Shown: positions 53,264 to 61,726 of the stretch, one piece after another | Numbering within the stretch: position 1 is the first letter of the stretch | How the letters are laid out: every line of letters begins with the position of its first letter | Source: Lachnospiraceae bacterium | GTDB lineage: Bacteria; Bacillota; Clostridia; Lachnospirales; Lachnospiraceae | Reading direction: 5' to 3' | Assembly (NCBI GenBank): GCA_910575555.1 | Contig: CAJTFX010000016.1 | Location: 1 to 64,000 of the forward strand | Length of the DNA: 64,000 nucleotides | The notes under the pieces: model-generated | Told to the model about the DNA's origin: nothing | Seen by the model: only the letters and a program-made list of their open reading frames with translations | Databases searched by the model: none | Translations under genes and position numbers: made by a program

Positions 53264-53289
53264 TTTCTCACCTCTACAAACTGGAATTT

Positions 53290-54051
53290 TTATAACCAAA
53301 CACCCCAATCGCCATAGTTAAATGTGCCGCTGCCATGACAAAGTTTCCCATTTTCTTTCAGCGCCTCAAATGCTTTTCGCATACGGTTTAAAATTTCCGG
53401 CTGTATATCCAATGAATGATGTGCGGGAAACACTTTTTTTACTGGCAATGCAGAAATTTTTTTCAATGAAGCAAGATATGCTTCAGGGTCAGTAGAAGGA
53501 TAGTATGCAAACAGTATATCTTTGTATACCAAATCGCCAGTAAATAAGTATCCTTTGTCTTTTTCCCAAAAGCACAAATGCCCTGGTGAATGTCCAGGTG
53601 TATGCAACACTTCAATTTGCCGTCCGCCAATATCTATCACATCATGGTCAGCTACAATTTTTGTTGGCATTCCTTGAAAAAGCTCGTAATCATATACATT
53701 GAAGTTATTTGGTAAATCACAACGGTCAATAACCATTTCCCTGATTGTTTCCATCGACAGGGGAAATTTCCCGTTAAGCCAATCCAGTTCTTCCGCATGT
53801 GCATAAAAATCTGGAAAATATTGATGTCCGCCAATATGATCCCAATGAATGTGTGTCGCAACTGCCGTAATTGGCTTATTTGAGAATTTCATAACTTCAT
53901 CGTATATGTTTGAAATACCAAGTCCTGTGTCAATGAGCAGACTCCGCTCGCTTCCATTTAATAAATAGCAATGCGTTTCTTCCCAATGTCGATATTCACT
54001 GATAATATAAGTATTATCATCTATCTTATTTATTGTAAACCAGTTATCCAT
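53290..54051 (-). CDS. MBL-fold metallo-hydrolase
   Basis: The 253-residue protein has the metallo-beta-lactamase fold motif VATHIHWDHIGGHQYF (near residue 70), further ligands in TPGHSPGHLCFWE, LFTGDLVYKD and PAHHSLD. It binds two metals and hydrolyses an unknown ester, amide or lactone. Start taken as ATG 54051, 10 nt after AGGAG; ATG 54060 is too close to it. Confidence 0.92.
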   Translation of the reverse strand: MDNWFTINKIDDNTYIISEYRHWEETHCYLLNGSERSLLIDTGLGISNIYDEVMKFSNKPITAVATHIHWDHIGGHQYFPDFYAHAEELDWLNGKFPLSMETIREMVIDRCDLPNNFNVYDYELFQGMPTKIVADHDVIDIGGRQIEVLHTPGHSPGHLCFWEKDKGYLFTGDLVYKDILFAYYPSTDPEAYLASLKKISALPVKKVFPAHHSLDIQPEILNRMRKAFEALKENGKLCHGSGTFNYGDWGVWL

Positions 54052-54126
54052 CGTCTGCATACTCCTTTCAAGTTCCGAATTATATTGATAATAGCTTTAA
54101 AACTGGAATTTAACTACTCTACGGTT

Positions 54127-54651
54127 CTACATTGATATGTGAAGTATTTCATAAATATCCATATCGTCAGTTTTCTCCGGTAAGCTTTTGAAAAAATAAT
54201 ATTCTGAACACTCCCATTTATCAGGATTGTATATTAATACTCTGCCTACGAAATTACTGTAATTGGCGGAGAACTCTAATTCCTGCATTTTTGAACAAAC
54301 CGGAATTGCTCTTTTGGCTTCCAAACAAAAATGCGCTGTGCCGAAATCATCTCTTATTTCACTTAATAGTTGGACACCTATATTTATCTTTTGCCAACCA
54401 AACGAATTTAGTATATTGTCATAAAATCCGTTCCAAATAAACTTATTCATGCCTTTGGAATCACGCCATAAATACAAGGGAGCATATTCATTTCGGAGTG
54501 CAGAATGGTTATCTTTTACAGCGATAAGGTATGCTTTGAAAATTAAATCTTGAAAACCATCTGTTTTCCTCCCATTGTCGATTACACGTTTACGAATGAT
54601 ATTCATATCAAAATCATCTGGTAATTTTACTTTGTACTGCATTGCAATCAT
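54127..54651 (-). CDS. DUF4865 family protein
   Basis: The 174-residue protein starts MIAMQYKVKLPDDFDMNIIR and has FKAYLIAVKDN, EYAPLYLWRDSKGMNKFIWN and WQKINIGVQLL, the DUF4865 pattern. Biochemical function not established. Start follows GGAGGAAG. Confidence 0.85.
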   Translation of the reverse strand: MIAMQYKVKLPDDFDMNIIRKRVIDNGRKTDGFQDLIFKAYLIAVKDNHSALRNEYAPLYLWRDSKGMNKFIWNGFYDNILNSFGWQKINIGVQLLSEIRDDFGTAHFCLEAKRAIPVCSKMQELEFSANYSNFVGRVLIYNPDKWECSEYYFFKSLPEKTDDMDIYEILHISM

Positions 54652-54711
54652 TATACTTCCTCCTTGGTTCTTTCTATTTATCTCAATTTTACAACTGGAA
54701 GCTATATAGCC

Positions 54712-55442
54712 CTACCAATATAAAACACATATCCGTAATACTGGCTATACTTTGAATAAAGCTCCGTTTCATATCGGTTTTGTGCCGCATACTCAATCAT
54801 AGTCTAACAGCCTGTTAATTGCCGCTTCGCGTGGAATGAAATAGTTGTTTGTCCAGCATTGTTCGGGTAACGTAAACGATGCAATAAACTGATAACCACA
54901 TTTCTGCATAATCTCTATATTGTTACTAATACAATCCTGACAACTCCCGGCATCAGACCAAAACTTCTCAACGACAGCAGGCTGCTCCTTTGTAAGCCAG
55001 GACGGACATGTTACAGCAACAAAGCCTCCTTTTTTGAGAAAGTCATGCCAGTGTGAAATTCCTTTTTCAAAACCAATATTGTCAATCGCGCCTTCCGACC
55101 AGATTAAGTCCAAAGATTTTTTTGAAATGGCAAATTCTCCATAGAACCGGTGATACCCGTTACTCGATTTTCCAAATTATGGATTTGGGCATTTTCATTC
55201 AGCTTATCTATAAAATTAGAAAACATATCCAGACCAGTGATAGTACCGGATAAATACTTTGCTAAGAGCAATGTCTGCCCTCCTGTTCCACAGCCTAAAT
55301 CTGCAATCTTTGAGAATTGATTTAATGGCTTAAGAAATCCCAGAGCTTGTTCAACTGCTTCGGAACTTCCGGGATCTTGACGTTCCAGCCCAATATGCGT
55401 TTCAAGCAATAAATCCACCATAGATATGTGTTTAGTTTTCAA
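54712..55442 (-). pseudogene. SAM-dependent methyltransferase with two frameshifts
   Basis: The product begins LKTKHISMVDLLLETHIG from a TTG after GGGAGGAA and has the SAM motif IADLGCGTGGQTLLLAKYL. At about 55111 a 7-A run must gain one A to read on into KSLDLIWSEGAIDNIGFEKG and WHDFLKKGGFVAVTCPSWL. Near 54797 one extra T separates NRLLDYD from EYAAQNRYETELYSKYSQYY. Both corrections give a normal class I methyltransferase of about 243 residues. Confidence 0.82.
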
Positions 55443-55472
55443 TTCTATTCCTCCCAATCTAAAAATTTGAAT

Positions 55473-56075
55473 TTACCCTATTGCCTTTTTCATCCAGATG
55501 TCTAAAAAGGCAAGTTGTTCATCTGTATGAAACCAATGTTCCCCATTTTCCATTACAGTAAGATGTGTATTGTGATTACTAATAAATTCATTTACTGTTT
55601 GACGAGATATGAGGTTATCATTTCCTGCATATAGAATTTCTGTGGGAACATTCCATGTTATAGGATTTTCCCTAACAAAGCATAAATATTTCCATGATAA
55701 TGTTTCCCCAAAATCCGTAGGGATTTCTCCCTTCTCACGCAAATCCTTCTCTGATACATTTGCCCAACTCATCATGTCCAGTATAAGACGTTCCATGTCA
55801 AGTACAGGCGATATAAATAAAGCCTTTGCAATATCGCAATCTTGCAATGTGTGCATTGCAAAATAAGCGCCTATACTGTTTGCAATCAAATAAATACAGT
55901 CGTATCTTTCGCGAACTTTGTCATAAACCGATTGAATTTGGTTTTGTACAATCCACGGAAAATAATCATTATAGTCTATACCGATAATATCGAAACCCAG
56001 ACAATTCTTCTTGTACTGTTCAGCTTCTAAATAACTTCCACCTTTTCCATGAATATATAAAATTATTCTTTTCAA
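55473..56075 (-). CDS. Alpha/beta hydrolase
   Basis: The 200-residue protein starts MKRIILYIHGKGGSYLEAEQ (oxyanion HG), has the nucleophile elbow LIANSIGAYFAMHTL (Ser near residue 67), and late Asp/His residues in YAGNDNLIS and ENGEHWFH. It is a serine hydrolase of unknown substrate. Start follows AGGTGAT. Confidence 0.88.
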   Translation of the reverse strand: MKRIILYIHGKGGSYLEAEQYKKNCLGFDIIGIDYNDYFPWIVQNQIQSVYDKVRERYDCIYLIANSIGAYFAMHTLQDCDIAKALFISPVLDMERLILDMMSWANVSEKDLREKGEIPTDFGETLSWKYLCFVRENPITWNVPTEILYAGNDNLISRQTVNEFISNHNTHLTVMENGEHWFHTDEQLAFLDIWMKKAIG

Positions 56076-56121
56076 AATATCACCTCTACAAATCCCGGTT
56101 TGTTTGTTAGTCTACCATGTA

Positions 56122-56586
56122 TTAGCTGTTTAGAAGTTTTGTCAAATCCTCCACGGAAGCATCCATTTTCACAGAAACTTCTTCCATCGTCATACCAGTA
56201 TCAAGGAAACGTTTTATCACCATTTTCATATCCTCGCCGACCTCAATGATGTGGCCGTCTAAATCGTAGAACCGGATTACCCGCTGGCCCCAGCTATGTT
56301 CGATCACTTCTCCCAGGTATTCAATATCCGGGTATTCTTTCAGCTTGTTCAGGAACCCGTCAAAATCCTGTTCCTCAAAGACAATTTCCGCATTGTTAGC
56401 CTTTTTCAGGACGCGCTCTTTCGGCAGGCCGACCAGCCAGTCAAAATCCTGCTGCAATGCCAGGCCGCAGGTAAAGGCGATGTTCTTTCCGTAATCCTGA
56501 AACACCTCTAATCCAAACAGATCCTCATAAAATTTTCTTGCGGCGTTAATATCAGCCACAGATATAAGCATACATACGTATTTCAT
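56122..56586 (-). CDS. VOC/glyoxalase-fold protein
   Basis: The 154-residue protein (MLISVADINAARKFYEDLFG, IEYLGEVIEHSWGQRVIRFY, DLDGHIIEVGEDM) has the paired beta-alpha-beta VOC fold and its usual metal-binding Glu. It could be a bleomycin-binding, glyoxalase or dioxygenase-like protein. It ends with a helical extension. Start follows AAAGGAG. Confidence 0.88.
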   Translation of the reverse strand: MKYVCMLISVADINAARKFYEDLFGLEVFQDYGKNIAFTCGLALQQDFDWLVGLPKERVLKKANNAEIVFEEQDFDGFLNKLKEYPDIEYLGEVIEHSWGQRVIRFYDLDGHIIEVGEDMKMVIKRFLDTGMTMEEVSVKMDASVEDLTKLLNS

Positions 56587-56723
56587 GCAAATACTCCTTT
56601 CAAACTGTGGTTTCCCATTTTCATATAAGTTGATTGATTATTTATTCAAATCCAACCGAATTGACACTGGTCTTCACGGTTGAATATTTATTATACCATA
56701 GAGCAGCCTGTACCTCCACTTTT

Positions 56724-57239
56724 TCATTTCCGGTTTTGTCCAAGATTTATCCTGCTTTTGTCCAAGTTTAACCCTACGGGTATTTCCCGCAGTTCTTTCC
56801 GAAATTGGTGCGCAAAACGAATCGTCTTAACTGTACCGCCTTTTTCCCGACCGTCATACACTGCAATTACACGGTCTGAATGTTCCACCATGTAACGGTT
56901 GCGTTTGGCATAGACATTGGGCCTGTATTCATCCTGAATTACGATAACCTCTGCACAGGCATCCAGAAGGGCGTTTGTATGTTCCTTCTGGCACAGACTG
57001 TCCATCCGTTTCCAGTATGGAAGCACCGCAATCAACCGCAGCTCAGGGAAATCCTTTTGCAGAATCACTACAACTTCCGCAAAGTATTGGTCTGCACCAT
57101 TGGCAAATCCGGTCATAAATCCGGTATAACCATCCGAAACCGCCTTTACAATTTCACGCCGCAAAGCATATTTTACCGCGTCTATCTGTTCATCCGGTAT
57201 ATCTCTGTGTCCTGTGACACAACAGGTCTTTTCTTCCAT
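56724..57239 (-). CDS. SLOG-family protein (YpsA/DUF1273-like)
   Basis: The 171-residue protein (CCVTGHRDIPDEQIDAVKYA, TGFMTGFANGADQYFAEVVV, YKRMDSL-like stretch and RVIAVYDGREKGGTVKTIRF) has the SLOG Rossmann-like fold, which binds nucleotide-derived ligands and occurs in both housekeeping and defence systems. No effector gene adjoins it, so a defence role is not supported. Confidence 0.88.
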   Translation of the reverse strand: MEEKTCCVTGHRDIPDEQIDAVKYALRREIVKAVSDGYTGFMTGFANGADQYFAEVVVILQKDFPELRLIAVLPYWKRMDSLCQKEHTNALLDACAEVIVIQDEYRPNVYAKRNRYMVEHSDRVIAVYDGREKGGTVKTIRFAHQFRKELREIPVGLNLDKSRINLGQNRK

Positions 57240-57310
57240 TAGGTTCCTCCGTTTAATAGATTTAATTTTGTATCTATCATCATTATAATAGCTTTATTTT
57301 TTCAAGTCAA

Positions 57311-57361
57311 CGCAAATACCCTTTTTCTATTTGCGAATAGAAGTAATGTATGAGGTACAAT
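57311..57361 (+). promoter_or_regulatory. Promoter/operator of the XRE gene
   Basis: CGCAAATA (57311-57318) and TATTTGCG (57328-57335) form a perfect inverted repeat. A TACAAT -10-like hexamer follows near 57357-57362, ahead of the AGGAGGTGG ribosome site. Autoregulation by the XRE protein is likely. Confidence 0.55.
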
Positions 57362-57387
57362 CTATTACAGAGTAGGAGGTGGGTCTG

Positions 57388-57702
57388 ATGTATGAAGAAT
57401 TCGTCCCGGAACGGCTGGCAAAGCTGAGATTACAAAAAGGTGTATCTGCACGCGATATGTCATTGTCGTTGGGGCAGGCAAACAACTACATCAATAACAT
57501 TGAAAACAAAAAATCACTTCCTGCCATGCAGTCCTTCTTCTATATCTGTGAATATCTTGGCGTAACACCAAAGGAATTCTTTGATGAAGAAAATCTTTAT
57601 CCAGAAACCCTGCAGGAATTTATTGCAGAAGCAAAGAAACTGGATCCAAAATTAATGGCATATATCCTCGGCATTATGAAAGAACTGAACAGCAAAAAGT
57701 AA
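57388..57702 (+). CDS. XRE-family regulator
   Basis: The 104-residue protein has an XRE domain (LAKLRLQKGVSARDMSLSLG, QANNYINNIENKKSLPAMQS) and a short C-terminal helix region. ATG at 57388 follows AGGAGGTGG. It is the only plus-strand gene between the cassette array and the adhesin cluster. Confidence 0.92.
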   Translation: MYEEFVPERLAKLRLQKGVSARDMSLSLGQANNYINNIENKKSLPAMQSFFYICEYLGVTPKEFFDEENLYPETLQEFIAEAKKLDPKLMAYILGIMKELNSKK

Positions 57703-57873
57703 AGTGGTCACACGGATTGGCTGCTTTTTTCTTATTATCTCCTCTGTGTTCCTAAATCCATCCTCAGAACATTCTATATTCATACTTTTTTCCCTGTCAG
57801 AGCCACTCCCCCCCCTAATTCAAATACATTCTTTTCCATAATGTCTGTTACAGCCTGAAATATGACAAAAAAT

Positions 57874-58272
57874 TTATGGCCAAATCAGTTTCGCCATAAT
57901 ATCCTCTTCCCTCACAAAAGGTTCTTCCCAGTATCTGGAGTCCAGTGAATGCCCTGCATTGTCTCCAAGAACATAATAACAGTTCTCCGGTACTGCCACA
58001 CTGATTCCATTGTGCTCTATTTGTTCATTTTTTACCGCTGCAATCCGCTTGACCAGCAGCTTCCCGTCATGATGAAAAATAATAATATCACCTGTTTCAA
58101 GTTTGGAATAAATCCGGACTCCAACAATATAACTGTCTTTTTTCAATGTCGGTTCCATAGACTCCGTAGGTACATAACCCAACAAAAATATCATCCTAAA
58201 TAAAATCAATGTAATGATCATAATGAGAAACGGAATTATCCATTTCCATGTGCTCTTTTTCAGTCTACTCAT
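57874..58272 (-). CDS. lepB: Signal peptidase I
   Basis: The 132-residue protein has one N-terminal membrane helix (WIIPFLIMIITLILFRMIFL), the catalytic Ser in VPTESMEPTL (near residue 38), the catalytic Lys in LLVKRIAAV, and box E YYVLGDNAGHSLDSRYW. It removes signal peptides outside the membrane. It is short but complete for small Gram-positive type I peptidases. ATG at 58272 follows GGAGG. It may process the secreted proteins encoded upstream in this cluster. Confidence 0.92.
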   Translation of the reverse strand: MSRLKKSTWKWIIPFLIMIITLILFRMIFLLGYVPTESMEPTLKKDSYIVGVRIYSKLETGDIIIFHHDGKLLVKRIAAVKNEQIEHNGISVAVPENCYYVLGDNAGHSLDSRYWEEPFVREEDIMAKLIWP

Positions 58273-58349
58273 AATTTGCCTCCAAAAATAAAAAAAAGCG
58301 GGATGCTGTAAACCAATCAAGGCTATCCGCATCCCATATGATCTGCCCG

Positions 58350-58907
58350 TCACCCCTCCAGATGATAGGCATCTGCAAGCTGCACAAACTCCGGCCGGCT
58401 CTTCAGGAACTTCCGTGCTTTGGATACCCAAGCACAAACCAGTTTTGCTGAAGCATTCATTTTTACTCCAATTTCACTGCTTGTATATCCTTTTGACATC
58501 ATGCAGATGGCGTCTATGCCTTTACTGGTGGAAGGCGGTGCCTCGGCCTTTGCCTGTTCGAGTATACGATTGATGTCCATACGAAAATCCGATAGTTCCT
58601 CCGGAGTTTCCTGTTCTGCTGCAATATATGGGGTCACATCGGAGAGAATCTCCTTCGCCTGTCTTCGGGTAGCATAAACCATGGCATCACAGATCTCATG
58701 CCAGATCAGCCGATAGGCATAGGTGGAAAACGTGCCGCCCTTGTCAGTTGCAGCAGCTTTGCATAGGCCAATGCTTCCAATCTGAAAAAGATCTTCGTAG
58801 GAATACATACCCACCTGATAAGGGGGCTGCAGCTTATCCTGAATCACTCTATGTATCAGACCGATATTTTTTGCAACCTTCTCCTGTTCTTTTCCTGTTA
58901 ATATCAT
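58350..58907 (-). CDS. Sigma-70-like factor
   Basis: The 185-residue protein has sigma region 2 features (YSYEDLFQIGSIGLCKAAAT, FSTYAYRLIWHEICDAMVYA) and a C-terminal helix-turn-helix (GYTSSEIGVKMNASAKLVCA). It is shorter and more diverged than housekeeping sigmas. It overlaps the DUF3268 stop by 4 bp, so the two are coupled. It may control the adhesin cluster. Confidence 0.85.
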   Translation of the reverse strand: MILTGKEQEKVAKNIGLIHRVIQDKLQPPYQVGMYSYEDLFQIGSIGLCKAAATDKGGTFSTYAYRLIWHEICDAMVYATRRQAKEILSDVTPYIAAEQETPEELSDFRMDINRILEQAKAEAPPSTSKGIDAICMMSKGYTSSEIGVKMNASAKLVCAWVSKARKFLKSRPEFVQLADAYHLEG

Positions 58908-59377
58908 GAGGCTGCCACGCCCCCTTCTAATGCTCGAAATCGGTATCTGTTCTTTCCGGATTTACGGCGCTCCATCAGCTTGCGGCTCTCTTCAATAACC
59001 TGTTTGCAGTAATATTCCCCCAGATGGCCAATATGTGCCTCCGATAAAGGAGCACAAATTAAGTCTGCCAGCCACTGATAAGCATCCTGTTTGCTCATCA
59101 TCCCAGACTGGTGCAGCTGGTCAAAATAGTGATGTGCGGTCCGCCTGAGGGTGCGAAGTTCATGATTGGCCAGGCTTCCCACTGGGATATTGGTTCCAGC
59201 ATGGACTCGTACATAAGCGTCACATTCCGGATAACGGCCGCATACATAGAGCATTGTTTTTTTACTGTTATCATGATAAATCCCATCCGCACTCCGATAA
59301 ATAACCGGACTGCCACAATAAGGGCAACGCATAGAACCTGCCTGAAATCCCTTTCTTTTCTTTTTTTGTTTTTTCAT
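58904..59377 (-). CDS. DUF3268 zinc-finger protein
   Basis: The 157-residue protein has a Cys4 zinc ribbon (RCPYCGSPVIYRSADGIYH, YVCGRYPECDAYV) and a helical C-terminal part, the DUF3268 pattern. It may bind nucleic acid. ATG at 59377 follows GGAGG. A structured leader RNA lies upstream. Confidence 0.85.
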   Translation of the reverse strand: MKKQKKKRKGFQAGSMRCPYCGSPVIYRSADGIYHDNSKKTMLYVCGRYPECDAYVRVHAGTNIPVGSLANHELRTLRRTAHHYFDQLHQSGMMSKQDAYQWLADLICAPLSEAHIGHLGEYYCKQVIEESRKLMERRKSGKNRYRFRALEGGVAAS

Positions 59378-59514
59378 CGTCTTAACCTCCGTTTGGATAA
59401 AAGAAAAAGCCGGAAGGTCTGCAAAAAAGCATACAGAGCCAAAGCACTGGAATTTCAATGTCTCATCCAGCAAATTGACTCTGTAAGTATTTAAGCAGCC
59501 TTCCGGCTTTAATA

Positions 59515-59660
59515 TTCAAATGACTTGCGTTGTTATGGATCCGCTCAATGCGCAGAATCCGTAACGGTTCCCTAATTCCCTTGAATCAGGTCTGACGCTA
59601 TACCACAAACGTACCGAGAGCCTGAACGCAAGTCCCTGCCACGGTTATAGTATAGCAAAT
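59515..59660 (-). ncRNA. Structured leader RNA, DUF3268-motif-like
   Basis: On the minus strand, GACTTGCGTT (59625-59634) pairs with AACGCAAGTC (59522-59531), closing a region of about 90 nt with inner pairings such as GGAT/ATCC and GCGC/GCG. It sits between the promoter region and the DUF3268 gene. A conserved DUF3268 RNA motif has been described upstream of such genes in Firmicutes; I match this by context and fold, not by alignment. Confidence 0.65.
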
Positions 59661-59678
59661 TAAAATCTGCATGTCAAG

Positions 59679-59728
59679 CCTTATAGGAATATTTATTTTA
59701 ATTTTTTATTCAAATTATTCCTATAAGG
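59679..59728. repeat. 12-bp inverted repeat upstream of the leader RNA
   Basis: CCTTATAGGAAT (59679-59690) and ATTCCTATAAGG (59717-59728) form a perfect inverted repeat across 26 nt of AT-rich DNA. It may be an operator or a terminator of the secreted-protein gene. Confidence 0.6.
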
Positions 59729-59759
59729 ATTTCTCGTGTGTTCCGAAATCAGTCTGAGA

Positions 59760-60308
59760 CTAATCCTCTCCATATTCATCCTCGTACTCAACATCGCTTT
59801 CACTGCGTTTTTTCATCACCTGCATGACGACTAAACTGCCGACAGCCAAAACCATGCCGCCTGCAAATAGTACGAGATGAAGTACCGGGATGCCTGCAAC
59901 TGTGCCCTTTGTATCTTGCCCGCTATTTGAACCATTGCTTTTCTGGTTCTCACTGCTCTCATTTTGCATCTCCTCTGTTGTGGCAGGGACTTGCGTTGCT
60001 TGTGGAGCAGATACAGAGGAATTCATACAGGTCAGCACATAGGATTTGCTGCCGCCCAGTTCCATTCTCAGGACACCGTCTTCGCCAACTGCTATGGTTC
60101 CAGGGTACATCCCGGAATCCGTTTTCAGCTGAAATTCTACTCCAGCCCAGTCTGCACCGAGCTGAATTTCCAGTTTCTCAGGTTCTATGACCTGCATTTC
60201 CGTTCCATCCGTTCCCTGCGGCTCCGCATAGATCGGTGTGGCCGGAATGCAGAGGATACAGATGAGAGAAAGGACTGTCAGAATTCCTTTTAACAATTTT
60301 ACTTTCAT
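59760..60308 (-). CDS. Secreted membrane-anchored protein
   Basis: The 182-residue protein has a signal peptide (LLKGILTVLSLICILCIPAT, then PIYAEP), a compact outside domain (EIQLGADWAGVEFQLKTDSG), a Ser/Asn/Gln-rich linker, a C-terminal membrane helix (VLHLVLFAGGMVLAVGSLVV) and an acidic tail. No LPXTG motif. It may present or assemble surface proteins made upstream. ATG at 60308 is 8 nt after AGGAGG. Confidence 0.8.
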   Translation of the reverse strand: MKVKLLKGILTVLSLICILCIPATPIYAEPQGTDGTEMQVIEPEKLEIQLGADWAGVEFQLKTDSGMYPGTIAVGEDGVLRMELGGSKSYVLTCMNSSVSAPQATQVPATTEEMQNESSENQKSNGSNSGQDTKGTVAGIPVLHLVLFAGGMVLAVGSLVVMQVMKKRSESDVEYEDEYGED

Positions 60309-60370
60309 GGTCATTTCCTCCTAAAAAAGGCTGCCCTTTTAAGGACAGCCCATGATAATCATATGAATTT

Positions 60371-61504
60371 TTAAGTGTCTTTTCGTAAAATATCCAGATA
60401 TTCCTGATAAGCAAATACCCTGTTTCTGCTTGCATTGTTGGTCTGCATTAAGATTCCCTCTTTCACAAACCTGCCCACTGCTGCGGATACTGTGCTAAAA
60501 GAGAGTCCTAATTCATCTGCTGTCTTCCTAATATCAATAATCGGGTTTTGCTCCAGATAGGAAAACAGTTTTTCTGCTGTTTGCGCTGCACGCCCCATCT
60601 GCTTAACAACCGCCTCGTTACGGTCATGCAGAGCGGAGAGCTTATGGATTGCCTCCGTTGCATCCTCAGCAGATTCTTTCACTGCCTGCAGGAAAAACCT
60701 GACCCACTGCTCATAATTGTCTTTGTTTCTGACTTCACTCATACGGTCATAATATTCGATACGGTTTTTCTTCAGAAAATAGGAAATATACAGAGCTGGT
60801 GTTTTCAGGGCTTTTTTCTCAATTAAAAACAAAGTAATCAGAAGTCTCCCTACACGGCCGTTTCCATCTAAAAACGGATGGATCGTTTCAAACTGATAGT
60901 GAAGAAGAGCCGCTTGGATTAGGATATCCAGCGTATCATCCGAATGGATGTACTTTTCCAAATCCGACATTGCTTTTTGCATGTCTTCTGGGCGCGGCGG
61001 AATATATCTCGCATTTTTCAGCGTGCTTCCTGCAGCTCCGATCCAGTTTTGAGAGATCCGGAATTCGCCCGGACTCTTTTCCTGGCCTCTGACGCCTTCC
61101 ATCAAAACAGCATGGGTCTCTTTAATCAGCCGATTACAAAGCGGCAGAGTTTCTAACCGATTCAGTGCAAATTCAGTAGCCTTGATATAATTGATGACAT
61201 CCGACACATTCTGGTTTGCATTCTGTTCAATGAGTGGGTCCAGCACATCCTCCAGTGTAGCCTGTGTGCCCTCGATCTGGGAGGACAACAACGCTTCCTT
61301 ACGCACATACATGGAGATAAAAAGGCTCATATTGGGAATGTTAGCAGAAAGAGTGTCCAGTGTAGCCAGTGCTTTTGTCGCCCCAATTAAAGCAGTAATC
61401 ATATCCGCATCCATCTCCAATAACGGCGGAAGTGGTGCTGGACAAAAAGATTTGTATTCTGCCTCTCCGCTTAAATTCTTGACATATTCTCCCGCTCTTC
61501 CCAT
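60371..61504 (-). CDS. Fic-family protein
   Basis: The 377-residue protein has an inhibitory motif LLSSQIEGTQATLEDVL near residue 75 (S-xxx-E-G) and the Fic active-site loop TIHPFLDGNGRVGRLLITLF (His near residue 205), plus a C-terminal winged helix (LGLSFSTVSAAVGRFVKEGI). Fic enzymes add AMP from ATP to a target protein and are held off by the inhibitory Glu. The DNA-binding tail suggests autoregulation. ATG at 61504 follows GGAGGTG. Confidence 0.93.
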   Translation of the reverse strand: MGRAGEYVKNLSGEAEYKSFCPAPLPPLLEMDADMITALIGATKALATLDTLSANIPNMSLFISMYVRKEALLSSQIEGTQATLEDVLDPLIEQNANQNVSDVINYIKATEFALNRLETLPLCNRLIKETHAVLMEGVRGQEKSPGEFRISQNWIGAAGSTLKNARYIPPRPEDMQKAMSDLEKYIHSDDTLDILIQAALLHYQFETIHPFLDGNGRVGRLLITLFLIEKKALKTPALYISYFLKKNRIEYYDRMSEVRNKDNYEQWVRFFLQAVKESAEDATEAIHKLSALHDRNEAVVKQMGRAAQTAEKLFSYLEQNPIIDIRKTADELGLSFSTVSAAVGRFVKEGILMQTNNASRNRVFAYQEYLDILRKDT

Positions 61505-61726
61505 AAAAGACACCTCCAAGTCAAAATAACACTCTTATTATATCTCCGTTATTTTGATTTGTCAACTTAACTCAAAATAGAATTTTCGTTTATTATCATT
61601 TACGATTTTAAGTCATAATATTTGTCCTCCAAAACTTTTTTTATTTTGATTTCATATCAACATAAGGGTCTAAATTGAGAACCGGGCAGAGAATCTCTGC
61701 CCAGTTCCTTTCTGATTTACAGATTC

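Noticed and set aside
56724..57239. SLOG protein as part of a phage-defence system
   Set aside because: No effector, nuclease or TIR-type partner gene adjoins it; the fold alone is not enough.
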